From Aeromicrobium sp. IC_218 (lineage in GTDB: Bacteria > Actinomycetota > Actinomycetes > Propionibacteriales > Nocardioidaceae), in NCBI RefSeq assembly GCF_004336805.1, contig NZ_SJXM01000015.1:1-64000 (forward strand): a stretch of 64,000 bases of DNA. Reading direction: 5' to 3'. Numbering within the stretch: the first letter of the stretch is position 1; each line of letters starts with the position of its first letter. The notes below the pieces were generated by a model. The model worked only from the letters and a program-made list of their open reading frames with translations, was not told where the DNA came from and did not search any database. Shown piece by piece: positions 1-9,102 of the stretch. A program made the position numbers and the translations under genes.

Positions 1-568
1 CCTGCGGGCCGTCGCGGTCGACCCGGAGCCGTCCGCGGACGCGCTGCTGAACCGGGTCGCGCGCGGCGACGAGAAGGCGTTCGCGGCGCTGTACGACGAG
101 CTCGCCCCCGCGGTGCTCGGCCTCGTGCGCCGCGTCCTGCGCGACCCCGCCCGCTCCGAGGAGGTGGCCCAGGAGGTCTTCCTGCAGGTGTGGCAGCGCG
201 CCCACCGCTTCGACGCCGACCGCGGCCGCGCCCGCACCTGGGTGCTCACCCTCGCGCACCGCCGCGCCGTCGACGCCGTGCGTCACGACCAGGCCGCGGC
301 CGACCGCGACAAGCGCTACGACTGGACCGGCGGCCCCGAGCACGACGAGGTCGTCGAGGAGGTGACGACGCGCCTGGAGCACGAGCAGGTGCGTCGCTGC
401 CTGGGCTCGCTCACCGACCTGCAGCGCGAGGCCGTGAACCTGGCCTACTACCGCGGCTACACCTACGCCGAGGTCGCGTCCCTGCTCGAGGCCAACCCGG
501 CCACCGTCAAGACCCGCATGCGCGACGGACTCATCCGCCTGCGCGACTGCCTGGGGGTGCCCGCATGA
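1..568 (+). CDS. sigK: ECF sigma factor, SigK family (5' end cut by window)
   Basis: Group 4 (ECF) sigma factor that directs RNA polymerase to a small stress regulon. The reading frame is open from base 2 to the TGA at 566-568, about 188 residues. This is close to the usual length of SigK, so only a few N-terminal residues are likely missing. Region 2 is seen in DEKAFAALYDEL, SEEVAQEVFLQVWQ and TWVLTLAHRRAVD. Region 4 is LTDLQREAVNLAYYRGYTY followed by the helix-turn-helix NPATVKTRMRDGLIRLR. A GTG at 113 would truncate region 2, so it is not the real start. The stop overlaps the next start (ATGA), coupling it to the anti-sigma factor. The SigK assignment rests on this pairing and on region 4 similarity. 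A generic ECF sigma is the alternative. Confidence 0.88.
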   Translation, partial: LRAVAVDPEPSADALLNRVARGDEKAFAALYDELAPAVLGLVRRVLRDPARSEEVAQEVFLQVWQRAHRFDADRGRARTWVLTLAHRRAVDAVRHDQAAADRDKRYDWTGGPEHDEVVEEVTTRLEHEQVRRCLGSLTDLQREAVNLAYYRGYTYAEVASLLEANPATVKTRMRDGLIRLRDCLGVPA

Positions 569-1284
569 CCATCGACCCGCACCTGCTGAGCGGCGCCTAC
601 GCGCTCGACGCCCTGGACGACGACGAGCGCCGCGCCTTCGAGCAGCACCTGGCCGAGTGCCCCGACTGCGCCGAGGAGGTCCGCGGCTTCGAGGCGACCG
701 CCGCGCGGCTGGGCGACGCGGCGTCCGTCCCCGTGCCCGACCACCTGCGCGCCGCCGTGCTCGACCAGGTCCGCCGGACGCCGCAGGAGCGTCCGGTCGT
801 CGTGCCGATGCGGCGCCGCCGGCGCCTGGCCGGCTCGCTGGCCGCGGCGGCCGTCGCCGCCGCCGTGCTGGGCGGCGTGACGGTCTACGCCGTCGACCAG
901 CACCAGGAGGCCGAGCAGCTCCGCGTCCACCAGTCCGAGGTGAACCGCGTGCTGGCCGCTCCGGACGCCGAGCTCGCGACCACCGAGGCGCGCGGCGGCG
1001 GCACCGTCAAGGTGGTGGTGTCGGCCGAGGCCGACCGCGCCGTGATGGTGCTCGCCGACCTGCCCGAGCTCGGCGACGACCAGGACTACCAGATGTGGAC
1101 CCAGGTCGGCGACGAGATGGTGAGCGCCGGCGTCGTGCCGCGCGACGAGCAGGGCGCCGTCGGCACCCACGTGATGGACGACGTCGACCAGGTCTCGGCC
1201 GTCGCCCTCACGGTCGAGCCGGCCGGCGGCTCCGACGGTCCGTCGTCCGATCCGATCGCCCTGGTGGAGACGCCGCGCGCCTAG
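565..1284 (+). CDS. rskA: Anti-sigma-K factor RskA-like membrane protein
   Basis: Holds the preceding sigma factor inactive at the membrane. The protein has 239 residues. The N-terminal cytosolic anti-sigma domain carries the zinc-type motif H-x3-C-x2-C (QHLAECPDC). A basic stretch (RRRRRLAGS) is followed by one transmembrane helix (about residues 93-113, AAAAVAAAVLGGVTVYAV), and an extracytoplasmic RskA C-terminal domain contains the family-like DYQMWTQVGDEMVSAGVV. In the family, release is by regulated intramembrane proteolysis. That is not visible in this sequence. It starts with ATG in a 4-bp overlap with the sigma gene, and its stop overlaps the stop region of the convergent peptidase gene by 4 bp. 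Confidence 0.85.
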   Translation: MTIDPHLLSGAYALDALDDDERRAFEQHLAECPDCAEEVRGFEATAARLGDAASVPVPDHLRAAVLDQVRRTPQERPVVVPMRRRRRLAGSLAAAAVAAAVLGGVTVYAVDQHQEAEQLRVHQSEVNRVLAAPDAELATTEARGGGTVKVVVSAEADRAVMVLADLPELGDDQDYQMWTQVGDEMVSAGVVPRDEQGAVGTHVMDDVDQVSAVALTVEPAGGSDGPSSDPIALVETPRA

Positions 1285-2594
1285 ACGTGCTGGGTCAGGA
1301 GCTCGCGGAAGAACACGATGCCGCGCTCCAGGCTGTCGACGCGCAGGTGCTCGTCGGCGGCGTGGATCGCGTCGCGCTGCTCGCGGGTCATGTCGAACGG
1401 GCTGAACCGGTAGACCGCGTCGCTGATCCGCGTGAAGTGCCGGCTGTCGGTGCCGCCGGTCTGGACGTACGGCACCGGCGCGGCCCCGTCGAGCTCCTCG
1501 ACGATGACGTCGCTGAGCAGGGCGAACGCCTCGTTGTCCGTGCGCGAGACCGGTGGCGGGTTGGCGCCCCGGGCCGAGGCGATCTCAACGTCGAGGCCCT
1601 CGAGAAGCGACGTGAGCCGCTCGGTGAGCTGCTCGATGGTGTCCCCGACCGCGAGCCGGACGTTGACCGTGGCGCGGGCCTCCTGCGCGAGCACGTTCGA
1701 GGCCGGGCTGCCGGACAGTCGCGTCACCGCCATGGTCGTGCGGGCGATCGCGTTCGTCTCGGGTCCGAGCCGGCTCAGCAGCATCGCCATGGGCCGGTTG
1801 ACCTTGTCGGCGCGGCGCAGCACGGCGCCCACCGGCGCCGGGGTCAGGTCGGCCAGGTGGCGCATCATCTCGACCACCGGCTCGCTCAACCGGGCGGGCG
1901 CCGGGTTCTCCTCGAGCCGGACGATGGCGCGGGCGAGCCGTGCGGTGGCCCCGTCGCGCGGCGGCGTGGAGGCGTGGCCGCCAGCACCGCGGGCGACCAG
2001 CTCGACGTCGACCGTGCCCTTCTCGACGATGGCGATCATCGCGGTCGGGCCCTTGACCATGGGGAACGCGCCCTCGACGACCGCCCCGCCCTCGTCGTTG
2101 ACCAGCCACGGCCGGACTCCCGCGGCCTCGAGGTGGTCGACGACGCGGCCGGCCCCGTCGCCGAAGACCTCCTCGTCGTCGCCGAAGGACAGGTAGACGT
2201 CGTGCTCCAGGATCACGCGGTCGGCGAGCATCCGCTCGACCGCCTCGGCCACGGCGACCAGGTGGCCCTTGTCGTCCAGCGCCCCGCGGCCCCACACCGC
2301 ACCGTCGACGACGGCGCCGTCGAACGGGTCCCGTCGCCACTGCTCGGCCGGCGCCGGCACGACGTCGTAGTGGGCCATGAGGACGATCGGCTTCTCCGCC
2401 GACCGGCCGGGCCAGCGGAACAGCATCGAGCCGCCGATCATCGTCAGCTCGAGCCGCTCGTGCAGCAGCGGGTACAGCCGGGCGAACGTCTCACGGAAGC
2501 GGACGAACTCGGCCTCGTCGCGCTCGTCGGCGGCCGAGACGGTGCGGCACGAGATCAGCTCGGCCAGGTTCGCCGCGGCGTCGCGCTCGCTCAT
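1281..2594 (-). CDS. M20-family zinc peptidase/deacylase (ArgE/DapE/ACY1 type)
   Basis: Predicted di-zinc amidohydrolase of 437 residues that cleaves a peptide or N-acyl amino acid; the substrate is unknown. Metal and catalytic motifs are visible: MAHYDVVP (H75, D77), GRGALDDKG (D107/D108), SFGDDEEVFG (E141/E142) and the late GGTDSRHF histidine motif. The middle segment (GGHASTPP) marks the dimerisation/lid domain insertion. This layout matches the carnosinase/PM20D1-like branch. The start is ATG at 2594. It overlaps the stop of the 27-codon minicistron lying between this gene and the MFS gene, so translation is probably coupled to that unit. It is convergent with rskA. Confidence 0.88.
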   Translation of the reverse strand: MSERDAAANLAELISCRTVSAADERDEAEFVRFRETFARLYPLLHERLELTMIGGSMLFRWPGRSAEKPIVLMAHYDVVPAPAEQWRRDPFDGAVVDGAVWGRGALDDKGHLVAVAEAVERMLADRVILEHDVYLSFGDDEEVFGDGAGRVVDHLEAAGVRPWLVNDEGGAVVEGAFPMVKGPTAMIAIVEKGTVDVELVARGAGGHASTPPRDGATARLARAIVRLEENPAPARLSEPVVEMMRHLADLTPAPVGAVLRRADKVNRPMAMLLSRLGPETNAIARTTMAVTRLSGSPASNVLAQEARATVNVRLAVGDTIEQLTERLTSLLEGLDVEIASARGANPPPVSRTDNEAFALLSDVIVEELDGAAPVPYVQTGGTDSRHFTRISDAVYRFSPFDMTREQRDAIHAADEHLRVDSLERGIVFFRELLTQHV

Positions 2595-2674
2595 CGGCGG
2601 ACCTCCGTGAGGGTCGAACGGTACGGACGTCCGCCGACCGCGGTGCTGGACCGTCGCTCGCTGCGCTCGCTCAT
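2595..2674 (-). repeat. 80-bp MSERSER minicistron, copy 1
   Basis: Self-contained 80-bp unit on the minus strand between the MFS exporter and the M20 peptidase. Its ATG (2672-2674) overlaps the MFS stop as ATGA. It encodes 27 residues beginning MSERSER and containing GGRP, and its TGA (2591-2593) overlaps the M20 start as ATGA. GGAGG lies about 7 nt before the M20 ATG. It shares exact length, the first 20 bases after the start nucleotide, the central GGCGGnCGTCCG and the terminal GGAGG with the tandem pair at 55601-55760. The region between these blocks is diverged. The peptide may have no function beyond relaying ribosomes. Confidence 0.8.
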
Positions 2675-4149
2675 CGGAGCACCTCCGTCACCGCGGCGGC
2701 GTCCGGGTCGGCGAAGGCCAGCCGCGGGACGAACAGCAGCAGCACCGTGGCCACCACCGCGGTGGCCGAGCACACGATCCACACGGTGTAGTAGCCCGAC
2801 AGCGACCCGGCGGTGTGGTCGGACGCGACCGTGCCGGCCTCGACGGCCAGGGCGACGCCGAAGACGCACGAGGCGAACGAGCCGCCCACGGTCTTGGCGG
2901 TGTTGGTCAGGCCGGTGGCGACGCCGGTGCGTCCCTCGGGCGCGGCGGCCGCGGCGGTCGCGGGCAGCGCGGCGACCAGCGCCCCGGACCCGAGGCCCGC
3001 GACGACGATGCAGGCCAGCACCTGCGCGACGGAGTCGTGCAGCGGCACCAGCGCGGCGTAGCCGACGGCGACCAGGCCGGTGGCGCCGATGAGGCAGGCC
3101 CGCGGCGCGATCGCCTGCGACACCCGCCCGAACAGCAGCGCGCCGACGAGCAGCGAGAGCACGTAGCCGCCGATGATCGGGGCCACGCTGGACGAGTCCA
3201 GGCCGAGCCCGAACCCGTACTCGTCCGGATCGGTCTGCGCGAAGGTCGACAGCGGGATCTGCGCGCCGAGCACGCTCACGCCGAACAGCAGCGCGGTCGC
3301 CTGCACGGGCCACATCGCCGGCTGGCGCATGACCCGCAGGTCGATGAGCGGGTCGGCGGTGCGCAGCTCGTGCCGCGCGAACGGCACCAGCACCGCCAGG
3401 CCGGCGGCCATCGTCAGCCACGGCCACGGCGATCCCGCGCCGACCAGGCGGACGAGCGACAGCCCGCCGGTCACGGCGAGCAGGCTGACGCTGACCAGCG
3501 CGAGCCCGACGCCGTCCAGCACGCCCTCGGCCCGCTCGTGGTCGCTCTCGACGTAGCGGTGCACGACCACCACGACGGCGGTGGTGAGCACGGCCGGGAC
3601 GGCCAGCACGATCCACAGCGAGTCGGTCAGGCCGGTGAAGACACCGGCGCTCAGGGCGCCGGCGATGGCCCCGGCCTCGAGCGCGGCGACGATGACGCCG
3701 GTCGCCCGGCGGGTGGCCGCCGCCCGGTCGGGCAGGCCGATGCTGCGCCGGTAGATGAGCGCGACCTCGAGCGGGAGCCAGACGGTGAAGACGCCCTGGA
3801 GCGCCCAGAAGACGAGGTAGGCCGGGAAGCTCGACGACAGCGCGATGCCCCAGGTGGCGACCGCCGTGACGACGGCCGCGACGAGCAGCAGGCGCTGGTG
3901 CCCGACCAGGTCGCCCAGCTTCGACAGCGCCGGCACGACCAGCGCGGAGACCAGCAGCTGCGCGGCCTCCAGCCAGTTGATGTCGGCGTCGCTGACGTCG
4001 AGGTGGCGGGCCACGTCGGTCGCCAGTGGCGTGTAGTAGCCCTGCAGGAAGCCGCTGACCAGCTCCACGAACACCAGGGCCCCCACCAGCCCGGCGCCGA
4101 CGGAGCCCACGCGGCGGGCGCGCGGGGCGGTCGTCTTGTCGTCGCTCAC
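2671..4149 (-). CDS. MFS drug/metabolite exporter
   Basis: Integral membrane transporter of 492 residues with about 12-14 hydrophobic segments, of the DHA2-like (EmrB/QacA) branch of the major facilitator superfamily. The early segment FLQGYYTPLATDVARHLDVSDADINWLEAAQL and the loop SKLGDLVGHQR (motif A-like) support this. The substrate cannot be told. The start is GTG at 4149. A TACGCT -10 box lies at 4156-4161 exactly six bases upstream, so the transcript is probably leaderless. It is divergent from the CHAP protein gene. The stop overlaps the start of the 80-bp minicistron, which links it to the M20 peptidase; an exporter paired with an amidohydrolase is a plausible functional unit, but this is inference. 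Confidence 0.85.
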   Translation of the reverse strand: MSDDKTTAPRARRVGSVGAGLVGALVFVELVSGFLQGYYTPLATDVARHLDVSDADINWLEAAQLLVSALVVPALSKLGDLVGHQRLLLVAAVVTAVATWGIALSSSFPAYLVFWALQGVFTVWLPLEVALIYRRSIGLPDRAAATRRATGVIVAALEAGAIAGALSAGVFTGLTDSLWIVLAVPAVLTTAVVVVVHRYVESDHERAEGVLDGVGLALVSVSLLAVTGGLSLVRLVGAGSPWPWLTMAAGLAVLVPFARHELRTADPLIDLRVMRQPAMWPVQATALLFGVSVLGAQIPLSTFAQTDPDEYGFGLGLDSSSVAPIIGGYVLSLLVGALLFGRVSQAIAPRACLIGATGLVAVGYAALVPLHDSVAQVLACIVVAGLGSGALVAALPATAAAAAPEGRTGVATGLTNTAKTVGGSFASCVFGVALAVEAGTVASDHTAGSLSGYYTVWIVCSATAVVATVLLLFVPRLAFADPDAAAVTEVLR

Positions 4150-4155
4150 CGGCGC

Positions 4156-4161
4156 AGCGTA
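4156..4161 (-). promoter_or_regulatory. -10 box for MFS gene, leaderless spacing
   Basis: TACGCT on the minus strand, followed by six bases (GCGCCG) and the GTG start. No convincing -35 box is seen. The spacing would place transcription start at or next to the start codon. Confidence 0.5.
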
Positions 4162-4319
4162 TGCCCTGGACGGGGCGACGCGGGGCGGTTCGCCCGGACG
4201 TCCGAGGGACGCTCCCAGCGCTCAGGTCGGGGCTCGTCCGGCCGATGGGAACGGATCGACGGGTGGTCCCATCCGTCACTCCCGTCCCAACTCTCGATTC
4301 CAGGTTGAGATTTTTCGTG

Positions 4320-4325
4320 TACTCT
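4320..4325 (+). promoter_or_regulatory. -10 box for CHAP gene, leaderless spacing
   Basis: TACTCT followed by six bases (CACGGC) and the GTG at 4332. The arrangement mirrors the divergent MFS promoter 160 bp away. No Shine-Dalgarno sequence precedes the GTG. Confidence 0.5.
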
Positions 4326-4331
4326 CACGGC

Positions 4332-6188
4332 GTGTCGCGACCCCGTCTTGCCGCCCTGGTGCTAGGTGCCGTGCTGGCCGCCCTGCTCCCTGCCGCGCCC
4401 AGCAGCGCGGCCTCCGCGAGCGCCACCCTGTGCACCGGGGTGGAGGCGTGCCGCAAGGCCGGCTACTCCGACTTCGGGTACGGCACCGCGAACACCAAGA
4501 TGTACTGGAACATGTTCAGCGGCGCGAACTGCACGAACTACGCCGCGTACCGCCTGATCACCAGCCAGGGCGTCACCAGCACCCGGCCGTGGTCGGGCAG
4601 CGGCAACGCCAAGAACTGGGGCGTCGCGATGTCGCAGTACCTGACGCAGACGCCGACGGTGGGCGCCATCGCCTGGTTCCCGTACAGCGGGTCGGCCGGC
4701 CACGTCGCCTACGTCGAGAAGGTCGGCACGAAGTCGATCATCATCTCCGAGTCCAGCTGGGGCGGCCCCATGCTGCGCTGGCGCCAGATCAACCGTGACG
4801 ACTCCGGTCGCTGGCCCAGCGGCTTCCTGGTCATGAGCCTGCCGAACCTGGCCAAGCCGACGGTGTCGGGCACGGTCAAGGTGGGCGCGACGCTGAACGC
4901 GTCCACCATCACCCCCGCGCCGAAGGTCGCCGCCGACTCGATCACCTACCGCTGGCAGGCGGACGGCAAGTCGATCTCCGGCGCCGGCACGCAGTCGTTC
5001 AAGCCGACCCAGGAGCAGCTGGACAAGTCCCTGTCCGTCCGCGTCGTCGTCAAGCGCGGCACCCTCGAGACGTCCACGCTCTACTCCGCCGCCAGCCGGG
5101 TCCTGCCCGGCAGCCTGGCCACCACGGTCCGCCCCGCCCTGTCCGGCACCGCGCGCGTCGACCAGGTCGTCCGCGCCACCAGCGGCACCTGGAACGTCCC
5201 CGGCACGACCTTCCGCTACCAGTGGATGGCCGACGGGAAGCCGATCCCCGGCGCCACGTCGGCGACGCTGACCGTCCCCGGCTCGGCCGCGGGCAAGAAG
5301 CTCACGGTGGCCGTGTCGGCCAGCCGAGCGGCCTACAGCACCACCACCGTCTCGTCGGTCGCCGTCGCCGTCCCGTTCGGCACCCTGACGGTCAAGCGTC
5401 CCGCCACGGTCAAGGGCGGCGGCGCGGTCGGCGCGACCGCGACGGCCGACGCCGCGTTCTCGCGCGACGACGTCACCGTCCGCTACGCCTGGACGCTCGA
5501 CGGCGTGCCCGTCCCGGGCGCGACCGGACGCACGTACACGCCCCGGGCGCAGGACCGCGGCAAGCGGCTCGCCGTCGTCACCACGGCCTCACGCAGCGGC
5601 TACGTCGACGTCTCGTCCACGTCCGTGGCCGGGTCGGCGATCGTGAACGGCACCATGCGCCGCACCGCCCCGACGCTGCGCGGCACGCCCGCGGTGGGCC
5701 GCGACCTGGCCGTCAACGGCCTGTCGTGGGCGCCGGGTGCGCGCTACCAGTACCGCTGGCTCGCCGACGGACGCGTCGTGAGCGGCGCGACGGGCGCGCG
5801 CCTGACGCTGACCCCGCAGCTGCGCGGCAAGCGCATCTCGGTGCAGGTGACGGGCACCGCGTCCGGGTACGACGCCGCCACCGCGACCTCGGCGGCCACC
5901 GTCCGGGTGGCCAACGGCACGATCAGCGCCTCGGTGACGGTCAAGGGCACCGCGAAGGTGCGCGGCAAGCTCAAGGCGACCGTGGCGGTCAAGCGCCCGA
6001 CCACCGGGCAGCGCACGGTCCGCTACCAGTGGCTGCGCGACGGCCGCTCGATCAAGGGTGCGACGAGCTCGACGTACCGCCTCGCGACGGCGGACCGCGG
6101 CCACCGGGTGTCGGTGAAGGTCACGGTCGGCTCGTCGGGCTACACGACCAAGCGGATCACCAGCCGGCGCACCGGCACCGTCCGCTGA
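4332..6188 (+). CDS. Secreted CHAP-domain cell-wall hydrolase with five Ig-like repeats
   Basis: Predicted exported peptidoglycan amidase/endopeptidase, 618 residues from GTG 4332 (an in-frame GTG at 4317 is the alternative). A signal peptide spans about residues 1-27 (SRPRLAALVLGAVLAALLPAAPSSA). The CHAP domain spans about residues 35-155, with the catalytic pair Cys67 (NCTNYAAYR) and His124 (AGHVAYVEKV), and Glu140 in IIISESSWGG as the likely third residue. Five tandem repeats of about 80-90 residues follow, each with a core like YRW-x2-DG-x3-GAT and ending G(K/H)-x5-V. These resemble bacterial Ig-like wall- or carbohydrate-associated domains. The repeat region is Lys/Arg-rich and lacks an LPxTG anchor, so the protein is likely released or bound to the wall non-covalently. 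Confidence 0.85.
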   Translation: MSRPRLAALVLGAVLAALLPAAPSSAASASATLCTGVEACRKAGYSDFGYGTANTKMYWNMFSGANCTNYAAYRLITSQGVTSTRPWSGSGNAKNWGVAMSQYLTQTPTVGAIAWFPYSGSAGHVAYVEKVGTKSIIISESSWGGPMLRWRQINRDDSGRWPSGFLVMSLPNLAKPTVSGTVKVGATLNASTITPAPKVAADSITYRWQADGKSISGAGTQSFKPTQEQLDKSLSVRVVVKRGTLETSTLYSAASRVLPGSLATTVRPALSGTARVDQVVRATSGTWNVPGTTFRYQWMADGKPIPGATSATLTVPGSAAGKKLTVAVSASRAAYSTTTVSSVAVAVPFGTLTVKRPATVKGGGAVGATATADAAFSRDDVTVRYAWTLDGVPVPGATGRTYTPRAQDRGKRLAVVTTASRSGYVDVSSTSVAGSAIVNGTMRRTAPTLRGTPAVGRDLAVNGLSWAPGARYQYRWLADGRVVSGATGARLTLTPQLRGKRISVQVTGTASGYDAATATSAATVRVANGTISASVTVKGTAKVRGKLKATVAVKRPTTGQRTVRYQWLRDGRSIKGATSSTYRLATADRGHRVSVKVTVGSSGYTTKRITSRRTGTVR

Positions 6189-6218
6189 GCCGGGCGGGCA
6201 CGACGCCCGCCGGACGCG

Positions 6219-6255
6219 ACCGCGCCCGCCGTCCCCTCGGGGCGGCGGGCGCGGT
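6219..6255. terminator. Bidirectional hairpin terminator
   Basis: A perfect 13-bp stem, ACCGCGCCCGCCG with its complement, around an 11-base loop, lies between the convergent CHAP and map genes. No clear T-tract is present on either side. The placement and stem strength support a shared terminator. Confidence 0.75.
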
Positions 6256-6278
6256 ACGTCGGTCGCGGGACGCGCCGG

Positions 6279-7094
6279 TCAGTCGCCGGCGTACGGGGCG
6301 CCGAGCGCCTCGAGCGCGGCACGGCCGCCGTCGGGGGCGGTCAGCACCCACAGCCCGTCCGCAGTGACGGCGACGCTGTGCTCGAAGTGGGCGGCCCACG
6401 ACCCGTCCAGGCTGACGACCGTCCAGTCGTCCTCGAGCGTGCGGGTCTGCGACGTGCCGAGGGTGATCATCGGCTCGACCGCGACGGCCATGCCGGCCTT
6501 CAGCCGCGCACCCTTGCCCGGGCGACCGACGTTCGGGACGTCCGGCGGCTGGTGCATGGCCGTGCCGATGCCGTGGCCGGTGTACCCGGTGACGATGCCG
6601 TACTCGCCCTGGGCGGCGACGTAGGTCTGCACGGCGTGGCCGACGTCGCCGACCCGTCCGCCGTCGCGCAGGGCCGCGATGCCGTGCCACATGGCCTGCT
6701 CGGTGACGTCCAGCAGCCCCTGCACACGGTCGGGGGCCTCCCCCACCGCGACGGTGATCGCGGAGTCGCCGTGCCAGCCGTCGACGACGGCGCCGCAGTC
6801 GATCGAGACGACGTCGCCCGCGGCGATCACGCGGTCACCGGGGATGCCGTGGACGACCTCGTCGTTGACCGACGTGCAGATGACGGCCGGGAAGCCGTGG
6901 TAGCCCAGGAAGTTCGACGTCGCGCCCAGCTCGGCGATCGCGTCACGCGCGATCGCGTCGAGGTCGGCGGTCGTCATGCCGGCGGCGACCTGCTCGCGCA
7001 GGCGGGCCAGCGTGTGGGCGACGACCAGGCCGGCCTCGCGCATGACGCGCAGCTGGGCCGGGGTCTTGAGCTCGATCCCGCGGTCGAACAGCAC
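6279..7094 (-). CDS. map: Methionine aminopeptidase, type I
   Basis: Removes the initiator methionine from nascent proteins in the cytosol. The 271-residue length fits type I enzymes without an N-terminal extension. Metal ligands are all present: D99 (SIDCGAV), D110 (GWHGDSA), H174 (GHGIG), E207 (VEPM) and E238 (FEHSV), with the substrate-binding H82 in VVHGIPG. The GTG start at 7094 lies 5 bp after the adk stop. Gene order secY-adk-map is the classical actinobacterial arrangement, so the three are probably one transcript. Confidence 0.96.
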   Translation of the reverse strand: MLFDRGIELKTPAQLRVMREAGLVVAHTLARLREQVAAGMTTADLDAIARDAIAELGATSNFLGYHGFPAVICTSVNDEVVHGIPGDRVIAAGDVVSIDCGAVVDGWHGDSAITVAVGEAPDRVQGLLDVTEQAMWHGIAALRDGGRVGDVGHAVQTYVAAQGEYGIVTGYTGHGIGTAMHQPPDVPNVGRPGKGARLKAGMAVAVEPMITLGTSQTRTLEDDWTVVSLDGSWAAHFEHSVAVTADGLWVLTAPDGGRAALEALGAPYAGD

Positions 7095-7099
7095 GGAGC

Positions 7100-7662
<563 letters not shown>

Positions 7663-7663
<1 letters not shown>

Positions 7664-8967
7664 TAACGCAGGAACCCTTCGTAGTTGCGCTGCTGGAGCT
7701 GGCTCTCGATCTGCTTCACGGTGTCCAGGCCGACGCCGACGATGATGAGGATCGTCGTGCCGCCGAACGGGAAGTTCTGGCTTGCGCCGAGGACCGCGAC
7801 CGCGATCATCGGGATCAGCGAGATGAGCGCCAGGTACGTCGCGCCGGGAGCCGTGATGCGGCTCAGGACGTAGCCGAGGTACTCCTGCGTCGGGCGGCCC
7901 GCGCGGATGCCCGGGATGAAGCCGCCGTACTTCTTCATGTTGTCGGCGATCTCCTCCGGGTTGAAGGTGATCGACACGTAGAAGTAGGCGAAGAAGATGA
8001 TGAGCAGGACGAACACCGTCATGTAGAGCGGGTGGTCGCCCTTGACGAAGTTGTCGTTGATCCACTGCGCCCAGGGCTTGTCCTGGTTGAACTGCGCGGC
8101 CAGGGCCGGGAGGTACATGAGGCTCGAGGCGAAGATGACCGGGATGATGCCGGCCTGGTTGACCTTGAGCGGGATGTAGGTGGACGAGCCGCCGAACATG
8201 CGGCGTCCGACCATGCGCTTGGCGTACTGCACCGGGATGCGGCGCTGGGCCTGCTCGATGAAGATGACGCCGGCGACGACGACGAGGCCGACCAGGCAGA
8301 CGATCGAGAAGGTCGTCCAGCCGTTCTGCTGCTTGATCTGCCACATGGCGCCGGGGAACGTGGCGACGACCTGCGTGAAGATCAGCAGCGACATGCCGTT
8401 GCCGACGCCGCGGTCGGTGATGAGCTCGCCGAACCACATGATCACCGACGTGCCGGCGACCATCACCAGGACGATGAGCAGGAAGGACAGCACGCTGTCC
8501 TGGTTGTAGAGCAGGGCGCCGCAGTCGATGCCGCCGAAGAGCTGGCCGCTGCGGGCGAGCGCCACGATGCCGGTGGCCTGCAGCACGGCCAGACCGAGGG
8601 TCAGGTAGCGCGTGTACTGCGTGATCTTGGCCTGGCCGGACTGGCCCTCCTTCTTCAGCGCCTCCAGTCGCGGGATGACCACGACGAGCAGCTGAAGGAT
8701 GATGCTGGCGGTGATGTAGGGCATGATGCCCAGCGCGAACACCGTCAGCTGGAGCAGTGCTCCGCCGGAGAAGACGTTGATCAGCGCGAACAGGCTGCTG
8801 TTGTCACCGGACGACGCGAGGTCGACGCAGCGCTGCACGTTCGGCACGTTGATGCCGGGTGCGGGCACGGTCGAGCCCAGTCGGAAGAGCACCAGGATGC
8901 CCAGGACGAACAGCATCTTGCGACGCAGCTCGGGCGTCTTGAACGCGTTAGCGAAGGCGCTGAGCAC
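7663..8967 (-). CDS. secY: Protein translocase subunit SecY
   Basis: Central channel of the Sec translocon in the plasma membrane, 434 residues with ten hydrophobic segments. Family landmarks include [11 protein letters not shown] at the N terminus, [22 protein letters not shown] and the C-terminal [16 protein letters not shown]. The GTG at 8967 is chosen because AGGAGG lies just upstream. The upstream in-frame ATG at 9009 would add 14 residues (AARGDPG) not found in the family. A terminator hairpin separates it from rplO, so it is likely transcribed from its own promoter in 8970-9057. Confidence 0.95.
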
Positions 8968-9057
8968 GACGTTCCTCCTCGAGTGCCCGGGGTCTCCCCG
9001 GGCGGCCATGGATGGGCGGGCGGCAGACCCGCCTCGCAGACTCTAACAAGACACAAA

Positions 9058-9090
9058 ATCCGCCGGGACTCCCGTGGGGTCCCGGCGGAT
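9058..9090 (-). terminator. Intrinsic terminator at end of S10-spc operon
   Basis: A perfect 12-bp stem (ATCCGCCGGGAC with its complement) with a 9-base loop is followed on the minus strand by TTTTGTGT. It lies 13 bp past the rplO stop and upstream of secY, so it should end ribosomal operon transcription before secY. Confidence 0.8.
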
Positions 9091-9102
9091 CCTGTGACGG
9101 AC

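Noticed and set aside
8968-9009. SecY starting at the upstream ATG (9009)
   Set aside because: The extra 14 residues are not family-like, and a strong AGGAGG sits directly before the GTG at 8967.
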